Shown: positions 27,323-37,707, counted from the first letter of the stretch. The stretch: 64,000 nt of DNA from a bacterium (GCA_022703485.1 JAKLDO010000003.1:1-64000), one strand, 5' to 3'. Numbers and translations: made by a program. The notes: generated from the letters alone by a model not told the origin.

Positions 27323-27385
27323 AAAACCTCAAACATCAGACCAGCCGTGAATTTAACCCTGTTTCAGAAAATATCAATTTTTGAA

Positions 27386-28264
27386 CTATTCCGGTATCGC
27401 TTCGTGGAGTTCGTGGATGAAATACCACTGGGCTGGATGGGCGAGTATCCGTTTTTCGAGTGAATTGTAGAAGCTCTGGATGATATTACCTTTTGAGAGG
27501 TAGTGTCTGTCGAGCTCGAAGCGGTAGGTGTCGTCTCCAGTCCTCACGATAAATGGAGTGACAACAAGTATTTTTTCGTCTGTATATTTTTTAAGGAAAA
27601 TATCCATTCCCGATCCCCCCATGACCTTTTTTCCCATGAGTTCCATCGGGTGGCAGAACTGGTTGTTCTCATCGAAGACATTTGAAAGTATTCCGCCGCG
27701 CATCAATGTGCTCAGCATTTCATAAGGGACATCGGTCGCCGGGTCGGCTACATTGATGAGTTTCGTTTTTCCCGTGCCGAATTTCTGAGATATCATGTTT
27801 GAGCCGTTCACGATCATCGATCCGACAGGTTCAGGGAACTTGCCGACAGAAGCGATATCCAGACCGTTCACCATGAAGGTTATACCCATGAAATAAGATG
27901 CCCCGAAATGGCTTTGCGCGACAAAAACAGGAATTCCTGAAGCTTTTGCCTCACGGATCATTCCGAAATTCTCATCAAGCTCTATCCTGTGAGTGGCGAT
28001 CCAGTGCATTTCAAAACTTTTAGTAAGAACGAACAGCTTTTCGAAATAGTGTATTGAAATTCCTTCGAGCACGGAGTCAAGGGCTTTTCCTGACGAACTC
28101 ATCCCCATGTAATCAAGATTCTTCACGATCTGAGCTACTTCGTCAGGTGTCTTTTCAAAATAGCGGAGCCCTTCGCTAATTATCCTTTCTTTTCCGAACT
28201 TGAAAGAACTTCTGCCGACAGACTCAAGATTTTCCCTGTTAAGAAGAAATTTCCCGATGCTCAT
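27386..28264 (-). CDS. LpxL/HtrB-like acyltransferase, catalytic motif altered
   Basis: 292 residues. Resembles lysophospholipid/lipid A late acyltransferases: the SHFG motif lies at about 125-128 and the C-terminal AQWYFIHELHEAIPE matches the usual PEQWYWFH end. In relatives the motif is HFGNWE with an acidic residue five after His; here it reads HFGASY, so the catalytic acid is replaced. There is no N-terminal membrane anchor. It is the last of five tightly packed genes and starts directly after the oxidoreductase stop (no gap). I infer transfer of the chain made by the synthase to an acceptor, or a non-catalytic or altered role. Confidence 0.72.
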   Translation of the reverse strand: MSIGKFLLNRENLESVGRSSFKFGKERIISEGLRYFEKTPDEVAQIVKNLDYMGMSSSGKALDSVLEGISIHYFEKLFVLTKSFEMHWIATHRIELDENFGMIREAKASGIPVFVAQSHFGASYFMGITFMVNGLDIASVGKFPEPVGSMIVNGSNMISQKFGTGKTKLINVADPATDVPYEMLSTLMRGGILSNVFDENNQFCHPMELMGKKVMGGSGMDIFLKKYTDEKILVVTPFIVRTGDDTYRFELDRHYLSKGNIIQSFYNSLEKRILAHPAQWYFIHELHEAIPE

Positions 28265-30637
28265 CTAAGACCTCTTTAAAAAAGCCCTTAATTCCTCAGG
28301 GACAGGCACTTTGCGGTTCTCACCGTCCCTTAATTCGAGTTCAAAGCATATCTGCACGCCGATCTTCTCTTCACCTTCGATGCTCATTGTTTCGAAGAAT
28401 ATCATCCTGTCATCATCTGTGATCTTAGCTGTAAGGTTGATATCAAGGATATTTCCCACCTTTGCCGAATTGAAGAACCTGATATTGAATTCGGGGAATA
28501 CCCAGTGTGTCCATTTTTCTCCGGGTTTACAGACTCTGTCAAGGAACTCGAAAAGAGTCTCTTCACAGAACCTCAGATATGACGCATGGAAAGTCACGCC
28601 CTGAAGGTCGGTATCTTCAGTGTACACCCTGATCTTGTGGAAGTAATGAACCTTGTTAAGATGTTTGAGTATCACAGCATATTTAGCAATGTCGCTTATT
28701 ACAGGCGGAGCGGTGATATCTGTCACCTCTTCAGGAATGTCAATGAGCTTTCCGTTGTTATCAAGCTGGACAAGTTCAACGATACCATCAAGAGTGACAT
28801 CACCTGATCTTTTATCTGCAAGCTGCTGATGGCACACCATCCTTATCGAGGTCTTTCTGTAGTATCTGGTGAGTATGTCTATCGTGTCACCTGAAAAATG
28901 GTCCTGTTTTTTTTTGATCGTTATCGAATAGACCTGAATGTTGTAGCGGGTGAAAAGCGATTCAGTCTCTGATATGTTGAAAAGTTCTTCTCCGCTGTCA
29001 ACACGGCCTCTATCCATAAGCCTCAGGAAGCAGTTCATGTCAGCAATGCCGCCTGCACAGACATCTTTATTGTATATCCTCGCATATTTGCTGTATGCCC
29101 TGTTGAAAGCAGAGCCGATATCCATCTTTACTTTTATCGGAGCTGCACCGTTTTTCGATCCCCATTTCTTTTTGACCGAGGCCGCGGTCTGAATACCGGA
29201 CATGATGGCGCCTTCGTATCCTCCGCCTGACCATGTCCATGCTCCTGTTAGATAAAGGTTTTCAACGGGAGTGACATTTCTGAGCCTTCTGCTCGCCGAC
29301 TGCTCGACAGTCTGTGCAAGCCCGTATACGCTGCCGCCTGTATTGAAAGTGTATCTGTTCATGGTTCTCGGAGTGGCGAACTCAATAACTTTTATATGGT
29401 CCTTGAGCCCTGGAAATCTCTCATTGTGCTTATCAAGAAGTTTTTTCTGAACCTCCTGTTTCTTGGTTCTGTAAGCATCTTTATCAAGTTCCAGCCAGTC
29501 GTCGGTCATTGCCGGCTCGACTATTGTGATAGTGTAACATCCCTCAGGCGCTTTGTTTATAAGGGAGCTTTCATAGCTCGAACAGCACCAGTCGGTCTGC
29601 TCAATGTTCCCTTTCACCACATTCGAATATGCTTTGAGAGGTTCGAATGAATGGTTGTAGAAGTAGGTGGTATCAGGGATCCCGAGCGATGAAGGCTTGC
29701 AGTCAAGTCCGATGTACATACTGTAAAGAGAGATCGATTTTTCCATTTTTTCAAGACGGAACCTGAAAAGGTCGCTGGTATAGTCTTTTTTTACAAGTTT
29801 TAGGAATGTCTGATACGGATCGGCATTGGATATTACGATATCCGACCTGATCATAGTTCCGTCCTTGAGAATTACACCTGCCGCTTTTCCGTTCTCAACC
29901 ATTATCTCTGTCACTTCACTGTTGCAGAAACAGTCTGAGCCGGTTTCGTTGAGGCATTTCACAAAAGCCGATGCAAGCGCTCTTCCGCCGCCTTCGATGT
30001 CGTAAGTCTCTTCAAAGAAATGACTGTTGCACACACAGGTGGAAAAAGTGGCGTTAACAAGTTTCGGGGGAAGTCCTATCAGCATCCAGAACTGGCTGAA
30101 ATATGCAATGAGCTTTTCATCCTGAGTGAACGCGTGAAGCAGTTCATAGAATGTTTTATCAAGATAGTCCTTGGTCAGCAGTTTTTCCATCGGAACATCG
30201 AAGTCGGGATCGATCCATCCGCCGATTATGTGCCACCTGAGGGCTTTCAGGTGCTTTATCAGAAGAGGTATGTTCTCTTTTTCGTGCGGGAACTCAGCGA
30301 TAAGGAATTTCTCAAATGCCCCTATCTTGTTCGATATTGTCTTTTCTCCATCGGGAAAACGGACACACATGATATTCTTTTTAGGATGGTATTTTATTCT
30401 TTCAAGCACGCCGAGGGTTTTCAGTACGCCGTGGATCGATTTACCTCTGGACAGTCCGCCGATATGGTGAAGAGAAACATCAAATTCAAACCCCTTCCTT
30501 GTGAAACTGTGTGCATACCCGCCGGGGATATGGTGTTTTTCAAGTACGCAGACCTTGTACCCGTTCCTGGAAAGTTCAAGCGCACAAGTCAGAGCTCCGA
30601 GCCCTGAACCGATAAATGTTACATCGTATTTTTTCAA
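28265..30637 (-). CDS. FAD oxidoreductase fused to two hotdog thioesterase-like domains
   Basis: 790 residues from TTG 30637, which overlaps the stop of the synthase gene by 4 nt. Residues 1-490 are an FAD-dependent oxidoreductase of the phytoene desaturase/carotenoid isomerase/retinol saturase group: dinucleotide motif GSGLGALTCALELSR near 9, and a late MNRYTFNTGGSVYG and NLYLTGAWTWSGGGYEGAI. A linker follows (about 500), then a hotdog domain without clear catalytic Asp (about 505-640) and a second of YbgC/4-hydroxybenzoyl-CoA thioesterase type (about 660-790) with DTDLQGVTFHASYL, carrying the expected Asp. The fusion suggests reduction or desaturation of the growing chain and its hydrolytic release. 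I know no characterised protein with this architecture. Confidence 0.85.
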   Translation of the reverse strand: MKKYDVTFIGSGLGALTCALELSRNGYKVCVLEKHHIPGGYAHSFTRKGFEFDVSLHHIGGLSRGKSIHGVLKTLGVLERIKYHPKKNIMCVRFPDGEKTISNKIGAFEKFLIAEFPHEKENIPLLIKHLKALRWHIIGGWIDPDFDVPMEKLLTKDYLDKTFYELLHAFTQDEKLIAYFSQFWMLIGLPPKLVNATFSTCVCNSHFFEETYDIEGGGRALASAFVKCLNETGSDCFCNSEVTEIMVENGKAAGVILKDGTMIRSDIVISNADPYQTFLKLVKKDYTSDLFRFRLEKMEKSISLYSMYIGLDCKPSSLGIPDTTYFYNHSFEPLKAYSNVVKGNIEQTDWCCSSYESSLINKAPEGCYTITIVEPAMTDDWLELDKDAYRTKKQEVQKKLLDKHNERFPGLKDHIKVIEFATPRTMNRYTFNTGGSVYGLAQTVEQSASRRLRNVTPVENLYLTGAWTWSGGGYEGAIMSGIQTAASVKKKWGSKNGAAPIKVKMDIGSAFNRAYSKYARIYNKDVCAGGIADMNCFLRLMDRGRVDSGEELFNISETESLFTRYNIQVYSITIKKKQDHFSGDTIDILTRYYRKTSIRMVCHQQLADKRSGDVTLDGIVELVQLDNNGKLIDIPEEVTDITAPPVISDIAKYAVILKHLNKVHYFHKIRVYTEDTDLQGVTFHASYLRFCEETLFEFLDRVCKPGEKWTHWVFPEFNIRFFNSAKVGNILDINLTAKITDDDRMIFFETMSIEGEEKIGVQICFELELRDGENRKVPVPEELRAFLKRS

Positions 30638-33600
30638 TTTTTTAACCCTGCAATAGTTTTAAGAAGAAGTTTTTCCATCGTGAATATAAGTTTTCCGTCC
30701 TTTTCATATACGGCTACATCGAAAGTCGATTGTCCGGGAGTCATCTCGACAGCTCTGCACACGACAACCGAATCTGTGGCGGATGATCTTGAGAATATGT
30801 TGAAAGACGCTATTTCTGCCGGTATCGCCATGACATCGAGCTTTTTCATGTTCCATGCACTTGCAACCTGAACGGCCATATCGGCAAGGACAGGATTGAA
30901 CTTGAAATCTCCCGGGAGATCGAACCATGCGACAGCGTCTTTTGTAAGCGATACAAGACTGTAGTATATGCCTTCATCCTCGACTGTCGAGACGATCCCT
31001 CTGAACACAGGTCCTGTCTTAAGGGCATGGGAGAACTTTTCATCAAGATATCTGTAGAATTCGTTCTTTTCCCCTTTCCCTGCGAATTTTTTACCTATTT
31101 TGTCAGCATCGAAATCTATCCAGTCGGGGGCTTTGGCACGGCTTCCCGTTTTAACATTGCAGGATGAATAACTCAGATTTTCAAGTCCTTTTCCTTCAAG
31201 CGGAGGTCTGTCAGAAGGAACGATATACATCCTTTCCCCGCTCTGCACGATATCAATGTTGAAATGATCGCTGTTCACGGCAAGAGGCCTTCTGAATTTC
31301 AAACCGCTTATCGTGGAGCCTTTGTGAAGTATATTCTCCGCAAATATCTCGGAAACAAAAGTTCCGGGAACGACAGGTGCGCCGTTCACAACATGCTGAT
31401 GAAGATAAGCATCCCTTTTAAGCGAGAAATTAACTTTCATGGGCTCGCTATGGGTCTCTGAAAGCGTTTTGAATGGAGTTGATGCAAGAGAGTGGGGGGT
31501 TACAGTGTTTTTTGCAAATGCCGCGTTTTCATTGAACACGGCGAATCTTGTATGTGTAAAATCTCCAGCCGCTTTGAGGAACATCATCACGCCGTTTTTT
31601 ATATCTATCGGCACAAGTCCTGCATCGGCAAATCTTTTAGCCTCTTCCTTTGACACCATTCCCGTTCCGCTCCATGCAGTCCAGTCAACTGCCGATACCT
31701 GAATATGGGGATACCGGGCCTTTAATCCTATCGTGATCTCGGCAAGCATGTCATTTGCAAAAGCGTAATCTGTCTGGCCCGCATTGCCGAAAAGTCCTGC
31801 GATCGAAGTGAATGAGTTGAAAAATCTTATTTTTTTCCAGTCAAGAACTTCCATCATTGCAAAAACGGGATTCATTTTTGTCTCTATTGTTTTCTGAATG
31901 TCGGACATGTCGAGATCGGGAAGCATTTTTGATCTCTGGACACCCGCACCGTGCACCACCGCACTTACTGTCAATCCTTCTTTTTCAAGCTTTGACACGA
32001 GTGATGCGAGAGCTTTCTGATCTGATACATCGCACTGTTCGTATCTTGCAGAGATACCGTTATCTTTCAGTCTTTTCAGATTGTCGCTGACTTCCCATGC
32101 GCTTTTTAGCGATGCCGCTTCCTTTTTTGCATCTTTCAAGGAGAGCTTCCGCTCTTTCACAAGCTTCATTTCGAGATCTCTTATTGAAGCTGTCATATCG
32201 TCCCTGTTCATTGATATGCCTTCTATTTCATTGCCCGGAAGAGGCGTTCTTCCGGTAAGAAGCAGTCTGCATCCTGTCTTTGAAGCAAGTGCGGCGACAC
32301 ATTCGAACACTATGCCGCGTGCTCCTCCTGTAACAAGGACAAGGTCATCCTTGCCGAGCTGATAGGTGAGGCTGACAGGGTCCATGACCTTTGAAACGGC
32401 AGCTTTGACGGGAGCATTGTTTATAAAACCTGTCTCAAAACCGGAGAACTGTATTCCCGTATTCCTGAGTATCGTATCATTCCAGCTGTCAACATCAGAA
32501 TTAATGAGCATTATCCTGCTCTGAGGAAGCTCGTTCTGAAGGCTTCTGAAAAAGCCGCTCGGGAATGATGCAAATATGCCTGCAGTAACGGGTCTGCTTT
32601 CAAAAGCACTGTTCTTTGCAATGGGAACGATCACTCTTTTCGGATCGCTGCCAAGAATTCCGTAAATGGACCTGAAAAGCTCAAAAAGTTCAGAGGTCAA
32701 TGAATAGAACTCGTCATAGGACTTTTTCCCGGCTTTCATTTTTACAAGTTCTGAATGAGCTGTGTAAACGATGGTGTCACATTCTTTTATAAGTTTCTGA
32801 GCTTTATCCGCATCTTTTTTAAGAAATTCAGCAGGAGTTTTCACTGTACACTCGATACCGAGTTTTTTAAGACCGTTCTTTAGATCTGCCGAGTCTTCCT
32901 TTTTATGAGTAAAGACAAGAACGCTGCTGCATTTGAAATCTTCGAGGTCGGTAGTTTTTGCAAATTCCCAGTTTCTTGCAAAAAGCCCCCAGAGAGAAGG
33001 CTTGTCAGATGTTATTTCGTATTCAAAGTCTTTTTTTTTTTCTTCAGTCTGAGATGTCTGATCCACCTTCGCCGGAGCTTCGGCGGACACGCCGCCGCTG
33101 GCTTCAGCGAACGCTTTTGCGAGGCCTGTTATTGTTTTAACCGGTGCTTTGGGTCTTGCAGTATCAGGAATGTTGAACTCCTTGCTGAGGTTGACCCACA
33201 GTTCGGCTCTCTGAATGGAATCAATTCCGAGATCGGCTTCAAGGTCAAGTCCGCTTTCAAGCATGTCAAGCGGATATCCGGTCATCTTTGCAAGTTCCTG
33301 CTTGATGCGGCCTTCCCAGTCGTAGTCGGAAGAAGAGATTGGATCTGTCTGACTTGTCTGACTTGTCTGACTTGTCTGACTTGTAGGACTTGTCTGACTT
33401 GTAGGACTGGTCTGACTGGTCGGACTGTTTTCAATCTTGCTGGTCTCTTCAAAGGTTTTTACAAACTTTGAGTGAAGATTTACAAGTGTCTCAAATGTTT
33501 CAGGCGAGTTCGTTTTTATGAAATTAAGCATATCCGGAGAGATGAAATCCGATATCCTTCTTTTCTGGGTCTGACTGTTCGCATGCCCGGTGATAGTAAG

Positions 33601-36600
33601 GAATGCCATCGCACGGGTGAACACTTCGGCATCACCGATCTTGGGATGCATTGTCGGAACAGCTTTGAAATCCCTGTCTTTAAGTATGTCGGATATCATT
33701 TTTGTCATTGACCAGCCCGGACCTACTTCAAGATAGTGTTTTACACCTTCGCTATAAAGCCTGTCTATCTCTCTTGGCAGATTCAGCCTTGTCGTAAGCT
33801 GCATTGAAAGGTGAGCGGCGATCTTTTCAGGATCAAGTTTCCGTGGAATGTATTCGCCTGTCACTGTTGAGAGTATGTCATATTTCGGGTTTCCGGCCGG
33901 AAGTTTTGAAAGAGCGCTTCTGAACTTTTCTTTTGCAGGTTCCATGAATCTTGAGTGGAATGCGCTTCCGATCGGTAGAAGTCTTGCTTCAAGACCGAAC
34001 GATTCAGCGAGTTCAACTGTCTTTTTGACAAGTTCAAGCTCACCGGAAAGGACATATCTGCCGGGTGCATTGATATTTGTGAGAACAAGGTTGTCTCCGG
34101 CAAGGTTCAGAAGTCTGTCCCTTTTTTCTTCCGAGCAGACGATGCTCATCATGCCGAGAGGGAAACTGCAGGAATTTTTTGCAAACTCTGCGGCTTCAAT
34201 TCTTGCCTTGACCGCTTTGAATGCTGTAGGGATGTCCCAGACACCCGCAAATGTAAGAGCCGATATCTCACCGAAACTGTGCCCTACAAGCACATCAGGT
34301 ATTATCCCTTTTTCTTCAAGCACTTTTGCAAGACCGAGTTCAACAGCAAAAAGAGAGACCTGAGCTCCGGTAAGAGTTCCGAGCCTTTTTTCTATTTCGC
34401 TGTTCCCTGTTTCTCCATATATGTGAGCGACAAGATCAAAATCCATCTGTGATCTTGCCAGTTCGTTCACTTCATTGATGACATCCTTGAATGTCTGATT
34501 TGAATCGTAAAGGAATCTTCCCATCGAAATATAATGAGTTCCCTGTCCCGGGAAACAGAAGGCGAGCTTTTCATTTTCACTGACATTCGAATAGACATAT
34601 ATTCCCTGATTTTCAAGCGGAAGGAGATCGTGTCCGAGTGAAATGAATTTCTGAATGGATTTTAACTTGAGCGAAAGGTCAGGGTCGTTTTTGTAGGTCA
34701 TTGCAAAACGTACAGCATGATCGCTCTTGAATTCGCCGGAACTTACAGCTCCTGCATTGAGACATTCTGAAATCGTTCCGCTGAGTGTCTGAGCGTTCCT
34801 TGAGCTTCCTGTAAATATATTAGAATCTCCATCGGTCCTTTTTGACAGCTGGACCGGTTCTATTACTTTTTCAGCCATTTTCTCTCCTGATCTATCTGTT
34901 TTCCCATCCAATGATACGATTGCAAAATAATTGGTCCCTCCAAGTCCTAGTGAAAGAACGGCTCCTGCATCGTAGCCATCGGGCAGAGGCATTGTCTTTT
35001 TAACGGGGGCGGCTTTATCAAGCACATCGCTGATCTCAGGTCTGATGTTTTTCAGATTCCTGATCCCGGGAACCTTTTTGGTCCTGAGAGTCTGTATAAC
35101 GCTCAGCATTGAAGAAGCGCCGGATCCGCCGTAAAGATGTCCGATATGACTTTTTATCGCGGTTATGCTGACAGGGTGTCCGCCTTTATTCTGGCCGACT
35201 TCATGAGCGACGCTGATAGCCTCGATGACATCGCTCGCCTTGTTTGCGGAACCGTGTGTGTCAACAACGCCTATTCTGGATTTATCTATTGATGCGTTTT
35301 TCAGTGACAAACTGATCGCTCTGCGGACTGCTATCTCAGAAGGGGCCATCATTGATTTTGATTCCGCTTCTGAACTTCCATGGACTGAATGTATGACTGC
35401 AAATATGTCGTCACCATCCTTTTTTGCATCTTCAAGTCTCTTGAGAAGGTAGAGAACTCCGCCTTCACCGATCACATATCCCGCTCCTTCTTCGTCAAAA
35501 GGTTTTGCGTCTTCTTTTGCAATGGCGCCTATCGCACTGACTCCTGAAGTGAAAACATCGCTTGTCTGTCTGTTCAGACCGCCGCTTATCATCATATCAA
35601 CATCACCGAAAGCGAGCTGATAGACTGCCGGAATAAGAGCGCTGAGACCTGATGAACATGCTGAATCCACGATCATGTTGGGTCCCTGAAGGTTCAGCTT
35701 GTTGGCCATCCTTCCTGCAACGATATTTCCCATCCATCCCGGAAGTGTGTGTTCTGTCACAGGAGGAGTTACCGATGATATCTCTTTTTTTGTGTCGGCA
35801 AGAGCTGACATGAGAAGGTCGTTCTTTATGATCTTAGCTTCAGAAGTGTCAAGTACCGCGGCTGCATAGTCATCCGTGACCATCGGATCGAATACATCCG
35901 GGAACGAATCGTCATGAATGGTTCCGATGCTGACACCGATATTTTTCGGTTCAGTTATTTTAAGGCCGCGTTTTTCAAGAAGTCTTCCTGCAAGATCAAG
36001 ACCGAGGAACTGTGTCGGTGATATCTGGGACACCGATTTCGGAAGGATCTTGTATTTCAAGTAATCTATGTTGTAGGGTTTGAGCTTTGAGATCACTCTT
36101 GTGTGGATCCTTTCGTTCTCAGGTCCGAAATCAACATGGTATTTCCATTTCAATTCCTCTGTGTCAGCCTTGGTGAAAACATTCTTTCCTGCTGTGACAT
36201 TGTCCCAGAACGAATCTACATCTTCCGCACCGGCCATTCTGCAGGTAACTCCGACGATGGCTATATCACGGTCTATTTTCTTTCTTTTGTTTACGGGAAT
36301 ATAGTGATCTCCGTGTTCAAGAATGACATGATAATTGCAGCCTCCGAATCCGCTCGAAGTGACCGCCGCTATCCGTTTTCCTTCTTTATTCTGTTCCCAT
36401 TTTACAGGTTTTACCGGAATTACAAATGAATCAACAGGGTTGCTGACATTGGGCGTCAGTTTTTCAAATAGAGGCATATGGGGGATTATTCCGGTCTCCA
36501 TGCCTTTGATCGTCTTGATAAGTCCTGCAACGCCCGCCGCGGCCTTAAGGTGTCCGATCTGATATTTTACGCTGCCCAGATAAAGAGGATTATTCTTTTC

Positions 36601-37707
36601 CCTTCCTTCTGCATAAGCCGCTGATATGGCTTCATATTCGTTTGCATCGCCTACAACTGTTGAAGTGGCGTGAGCTTCAATGAACTGAACATCTGAAGCT
36701 GACACATCGGCTCTCTGAAGAGCCTTTTTAAATGCTCTCGCCCTGCCTTCGACCGACGGACTGTATATAGCCTGACCTGCTCCGTCGCTGGAACTTCCCA
36801 TTCCGCGGATTATAGCGTGTATCCTGTCTCCGTCTGCAAGGGCGTCTTCAAGCCTTTTCAGTATTACGACCCCGCCGCCTTCTCCAATGATAAGACCGTC
36901 AGCCTTGTGGTCAAAAGGATTTGATATTCCTGAGAAGCTTAATCCCTCGACTCTGCTGAAACCTATGTAGATCGCAGGGTTTACACCGAGATCAACTCCG
37001 CCTGTTATCGCTATCTTGGCATCTCCCGCCATCAAAGCGTGGCATGCCGTTTCCAGAGCACCGAAAGATGATGCACATGCGGCATCCACGGTCATGTTGT
37101 AACCTTTTGCGCCGAAAACCTGTGCAACTCTGTTCGAAAGCGCTGAAGGAATTACTCCGACAGCAAGAAGTGACATTTTTACAGAATGTCTTTTTGCCAC
37201 TTCTTCATCGAACTGTTTTGAAAGAGCTTCTATCTGTTTTTCAGAAACACCTTTTTCGCGCAGCTGTTTTTTCAATCTGTCGAAGTAATGGTTCCTCCTC
37301 AGATAAGCACAGGCATGAGCATAATCATCGACTCCGCTGACCCCGAGGATCGTCACAGCTTCATCAAGAGCTTTGCTGTGCGGCTTTATTCCGGCATCCT
37401 CAAGAGCTTCCCTTGCCGATTCAAGGGCGATCAGCTGTGCAGGATCGACCCCTTTCATAGTGTTAGGCGGAAATTTGTACTTGTTGAAAGGGAATTCAAA
37501 ACCGTCAATGAAAGATCCTTTCTTCGTATAGGATTTGTCATCTTTTGACATATCATTGCTGAAGTAGCTTTCGACCCTCCAGTATTTTTTCGGCATATCG
37601 GTAATGAAAGTCTTTCCGCTGAGCACATTTTTCCAGTATTCCTCCACATTGCTGGAACCGGGAAAAATGCCTCCCATTCCGATAACCGCGATGTCATACC
37701 TTTTCAT
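30634..37707 (-). CDS. Type I polyketide/PUFA-like synthase, KS-KS-AT-ACP-KR-DH
   Basis: 2357 residues, one chain. KS1 (about 1-470) has Cys211, His346 and His386. KS2 (about 480-945) has Cys684, His818 and His857, so both triads are intact. AT (about 1055-1365) carries Ser1144 in GHSFGE. A Thr/Ser/Gln/Pro linker (about 1429-1455, TSQ repeats) leads to one ACP with Ser1497 in LGIDSIQ. KR (about 1600-2030) has GGARG near 1790 and Tyr1981. A terminal hotdog dehydratase-like domain has HxxxGxxxxP with His2105. No enoyl reductase and no phosphopantetheinyl transferase gene are nearby. KS and DH types recall PfaA-C and heterocyst glycolipid synthases, here condensed into a single protein. Start ATG 37707 overlaps the HAD stop by 1 nt. 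Confidence 0.92.
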   Translation of the reverse strand: MKRYDIAVIGMGGIFPGSSNVEEYWKNVLSGKTFITDMPKKYWRVESYFSNDMSKDDKSYTKKGSFIDGFEFPFNKYKFPPNTMKGVDPAQLIALESAREALEDAGIKPHSKALDEAVTILGVSGVDDYAHACAYLRRNHYFDRLKKQLREKGVSEKQIEALSKQFDEEVAKRHSVKMSLLAVGVIPSALSNRVAQVFGAKGYNMTVDAACASSFGALETACHALMAGDAKIAITGGVDLGVNPAIYIGFSRVEGLSFSGISNPFDHKADGLIIGEGGGVVILKRLEDALADGDRIHAIIRGMGSSSDGAGQAIYSPSVEGRARAFKKALQRADVSASDVQFIEAHATSTVVGDANEYEAISAAYAEGREKNNPLYLGSVKYQIGHLKAAAGVAGLIKTIKGMETGIIPHMPLFEKLTPNVSNPVDSFVIPVKPVKWEQNKEGKRIAAVTSSGFGGCNYHVILEHGDHYIPVNKRKKIDRDIAIVGVTCRMAGAEDVDSFWDNVTAGKNVFTKADTEELKWKYHVDFGPENERIHTRVISKLKPYNIDYLKYKILPKSVSQISPTQFLGLDLAGRLLEKRGLKITEPKNIGVSIGTIHDDSFPDVFDPMVTDDYAAAVLDTSEAKIIKNDLLMSALADTKKEISSVTPPVTEHTLPGWMGNIVAGRMANKLNLQGPNMIVDSACSSGLSALIPAVYQLAFGDVDMMISGGLNRQTSDVFTSGVSAIGAIAKEDAKPFDEEGAGYVIGEGGVLYLLKRLEDAKKDGDDIFAVIHSVHGSSEAESKSMMAPSEIAVRRAISLSLKNASIDKSRIGVVDTHGSANKASDVIEAISVAHEVGQNKGGHPVSITAIKSHIGHLYGGSGASSMLSVIQTLRTKKVPGIRNLKNIRPEISDVLDKAAPVKKTMPLPDGYDAGAVLSLGLGGTNYFAIVSLDGKTDRSGEKMAEKVIEPVQLSKRTDGDSNIFTGSSRNAQTLSGTISECLNAGAVSSGEFKSDHAVRFAMTYKNDPDLSLKLKSIQKFISLGHDLLPLENQGIYVYSNVSENEKLAFCFPGQGTHYISMGRFLYDSNQTFKDVINEVNELARSQMDFDLVAHIYGETGNSEIEKRLGTLTGAQVSLFAVELGLAKVLEEKGIIPDVLVGHSFGEISALTFAGVWDIPTAFKAVKARIEAAEFAKNSCSFPLGMMSIVCSEEKRDRLLNLAGDNLVLTNINAPGRYVLSGELELVKKTVELAESFGLEARLLPIGSAFHSRFMEPAKEKFRSALSKLPAGNPKYDILSTVTGEYIPRKLDPEKIAAHLSMQLTTRLNLPREIDRLYSEGVKHYLEVGPGWSMTKMISDILKDRDFKAVPTMHPKIGDAEVFTRAMAFLTITGHANSQTQKRRISDFISPDMLNFIKTNSPETFETLVNLHSKFVKTFEETSKIENSPTSQTSPTSQTSPTSQTSQTSQTSQTDPISSSDYDWEGRIKQELAKMTGYPLDMLESGLDLEADLGIDSIQRAELWVNLSKEFNIPDTARPKAPVKTITGLAKAFAEASGGVSAEAPAKVDQTSQTEEKKKDFEYEITSDKPSLWGLFARNWEFAKTTDLEDFKCSSVLVFTHKKEDSADLKNGLKKLGIECTVKTPAEFLKKDADKAQKLIKECDTIVYTAHSELVKMKAGKKSYDEFYSLTSELFELFRSIYGILGSDPKRVIVPIAKNSAFESRPVTAGIFASFPSGFFRSLQNELPQSRIMLINSDVDSWNDTILRNTGIQFSGFETGFINNAPVKAAVSKVMDPVSLTYQLGKDDLVLVTGGARGIVFECVAALASKTGCRLLLTGRTPLPGNEIEGISMNRDDMTASIRDLEMKLVKERKLSLKDAKKEAASLKSAWEVSDNLKRLKDNGISARYEQCDVSDQKALASLVSKLEKEGLTVSAVVHGAGVQRSKMLPDLDMSDIQKTIETKMNPVFAMMEVLDWKKIRFFNSFTSIAGLFGNAGQTDYAFANDMLAEITIGLKARYPHIQVSAVDWTAWSGTGMVSKEEAKRFADAGLVPIDIKNGVMMFLKAAGDFTHTRFAVFNENAAFAKNTVTPHSLASTPFKTLSETHSEPMKVNFSLKRDAYLHQHVVNGAPVVPGTFVSEIFAENILHKGSTISGLKFRRPLAVNSDHFNIDIVQSGERMYIVPSDRPPLEGKGLENLSYSSCNVKTGSRAKAPDWIDFDADKIGKKFAGKGEKNEFYRYLDEKFSHALKTGPVFRGIVSTVEDEGIYYSLVSLTKDAVAWFDLPGDFKFNPVLADMAVQVASAWNMKKLDVMAIPAEIASFNIFSRSSATDSVVVCRAVEMTPGQSTFDVAVYEKDGKLIFTMEKLLLKTIAGLKN
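33343..33426. repeat. 9-bp tandem repeat encoding the TSQ linker of the synthase
   Basis: About nine imperfect copies of a 9-nt unit (GACTTGTCT on the plus strand) encode alternating Thr-Ser-Gln and Thr-Ser-Pro in the flexible linker between AT and ACP. Copies are in frame, so copy number may vary without breaking the gene. Confidence 0.85.
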
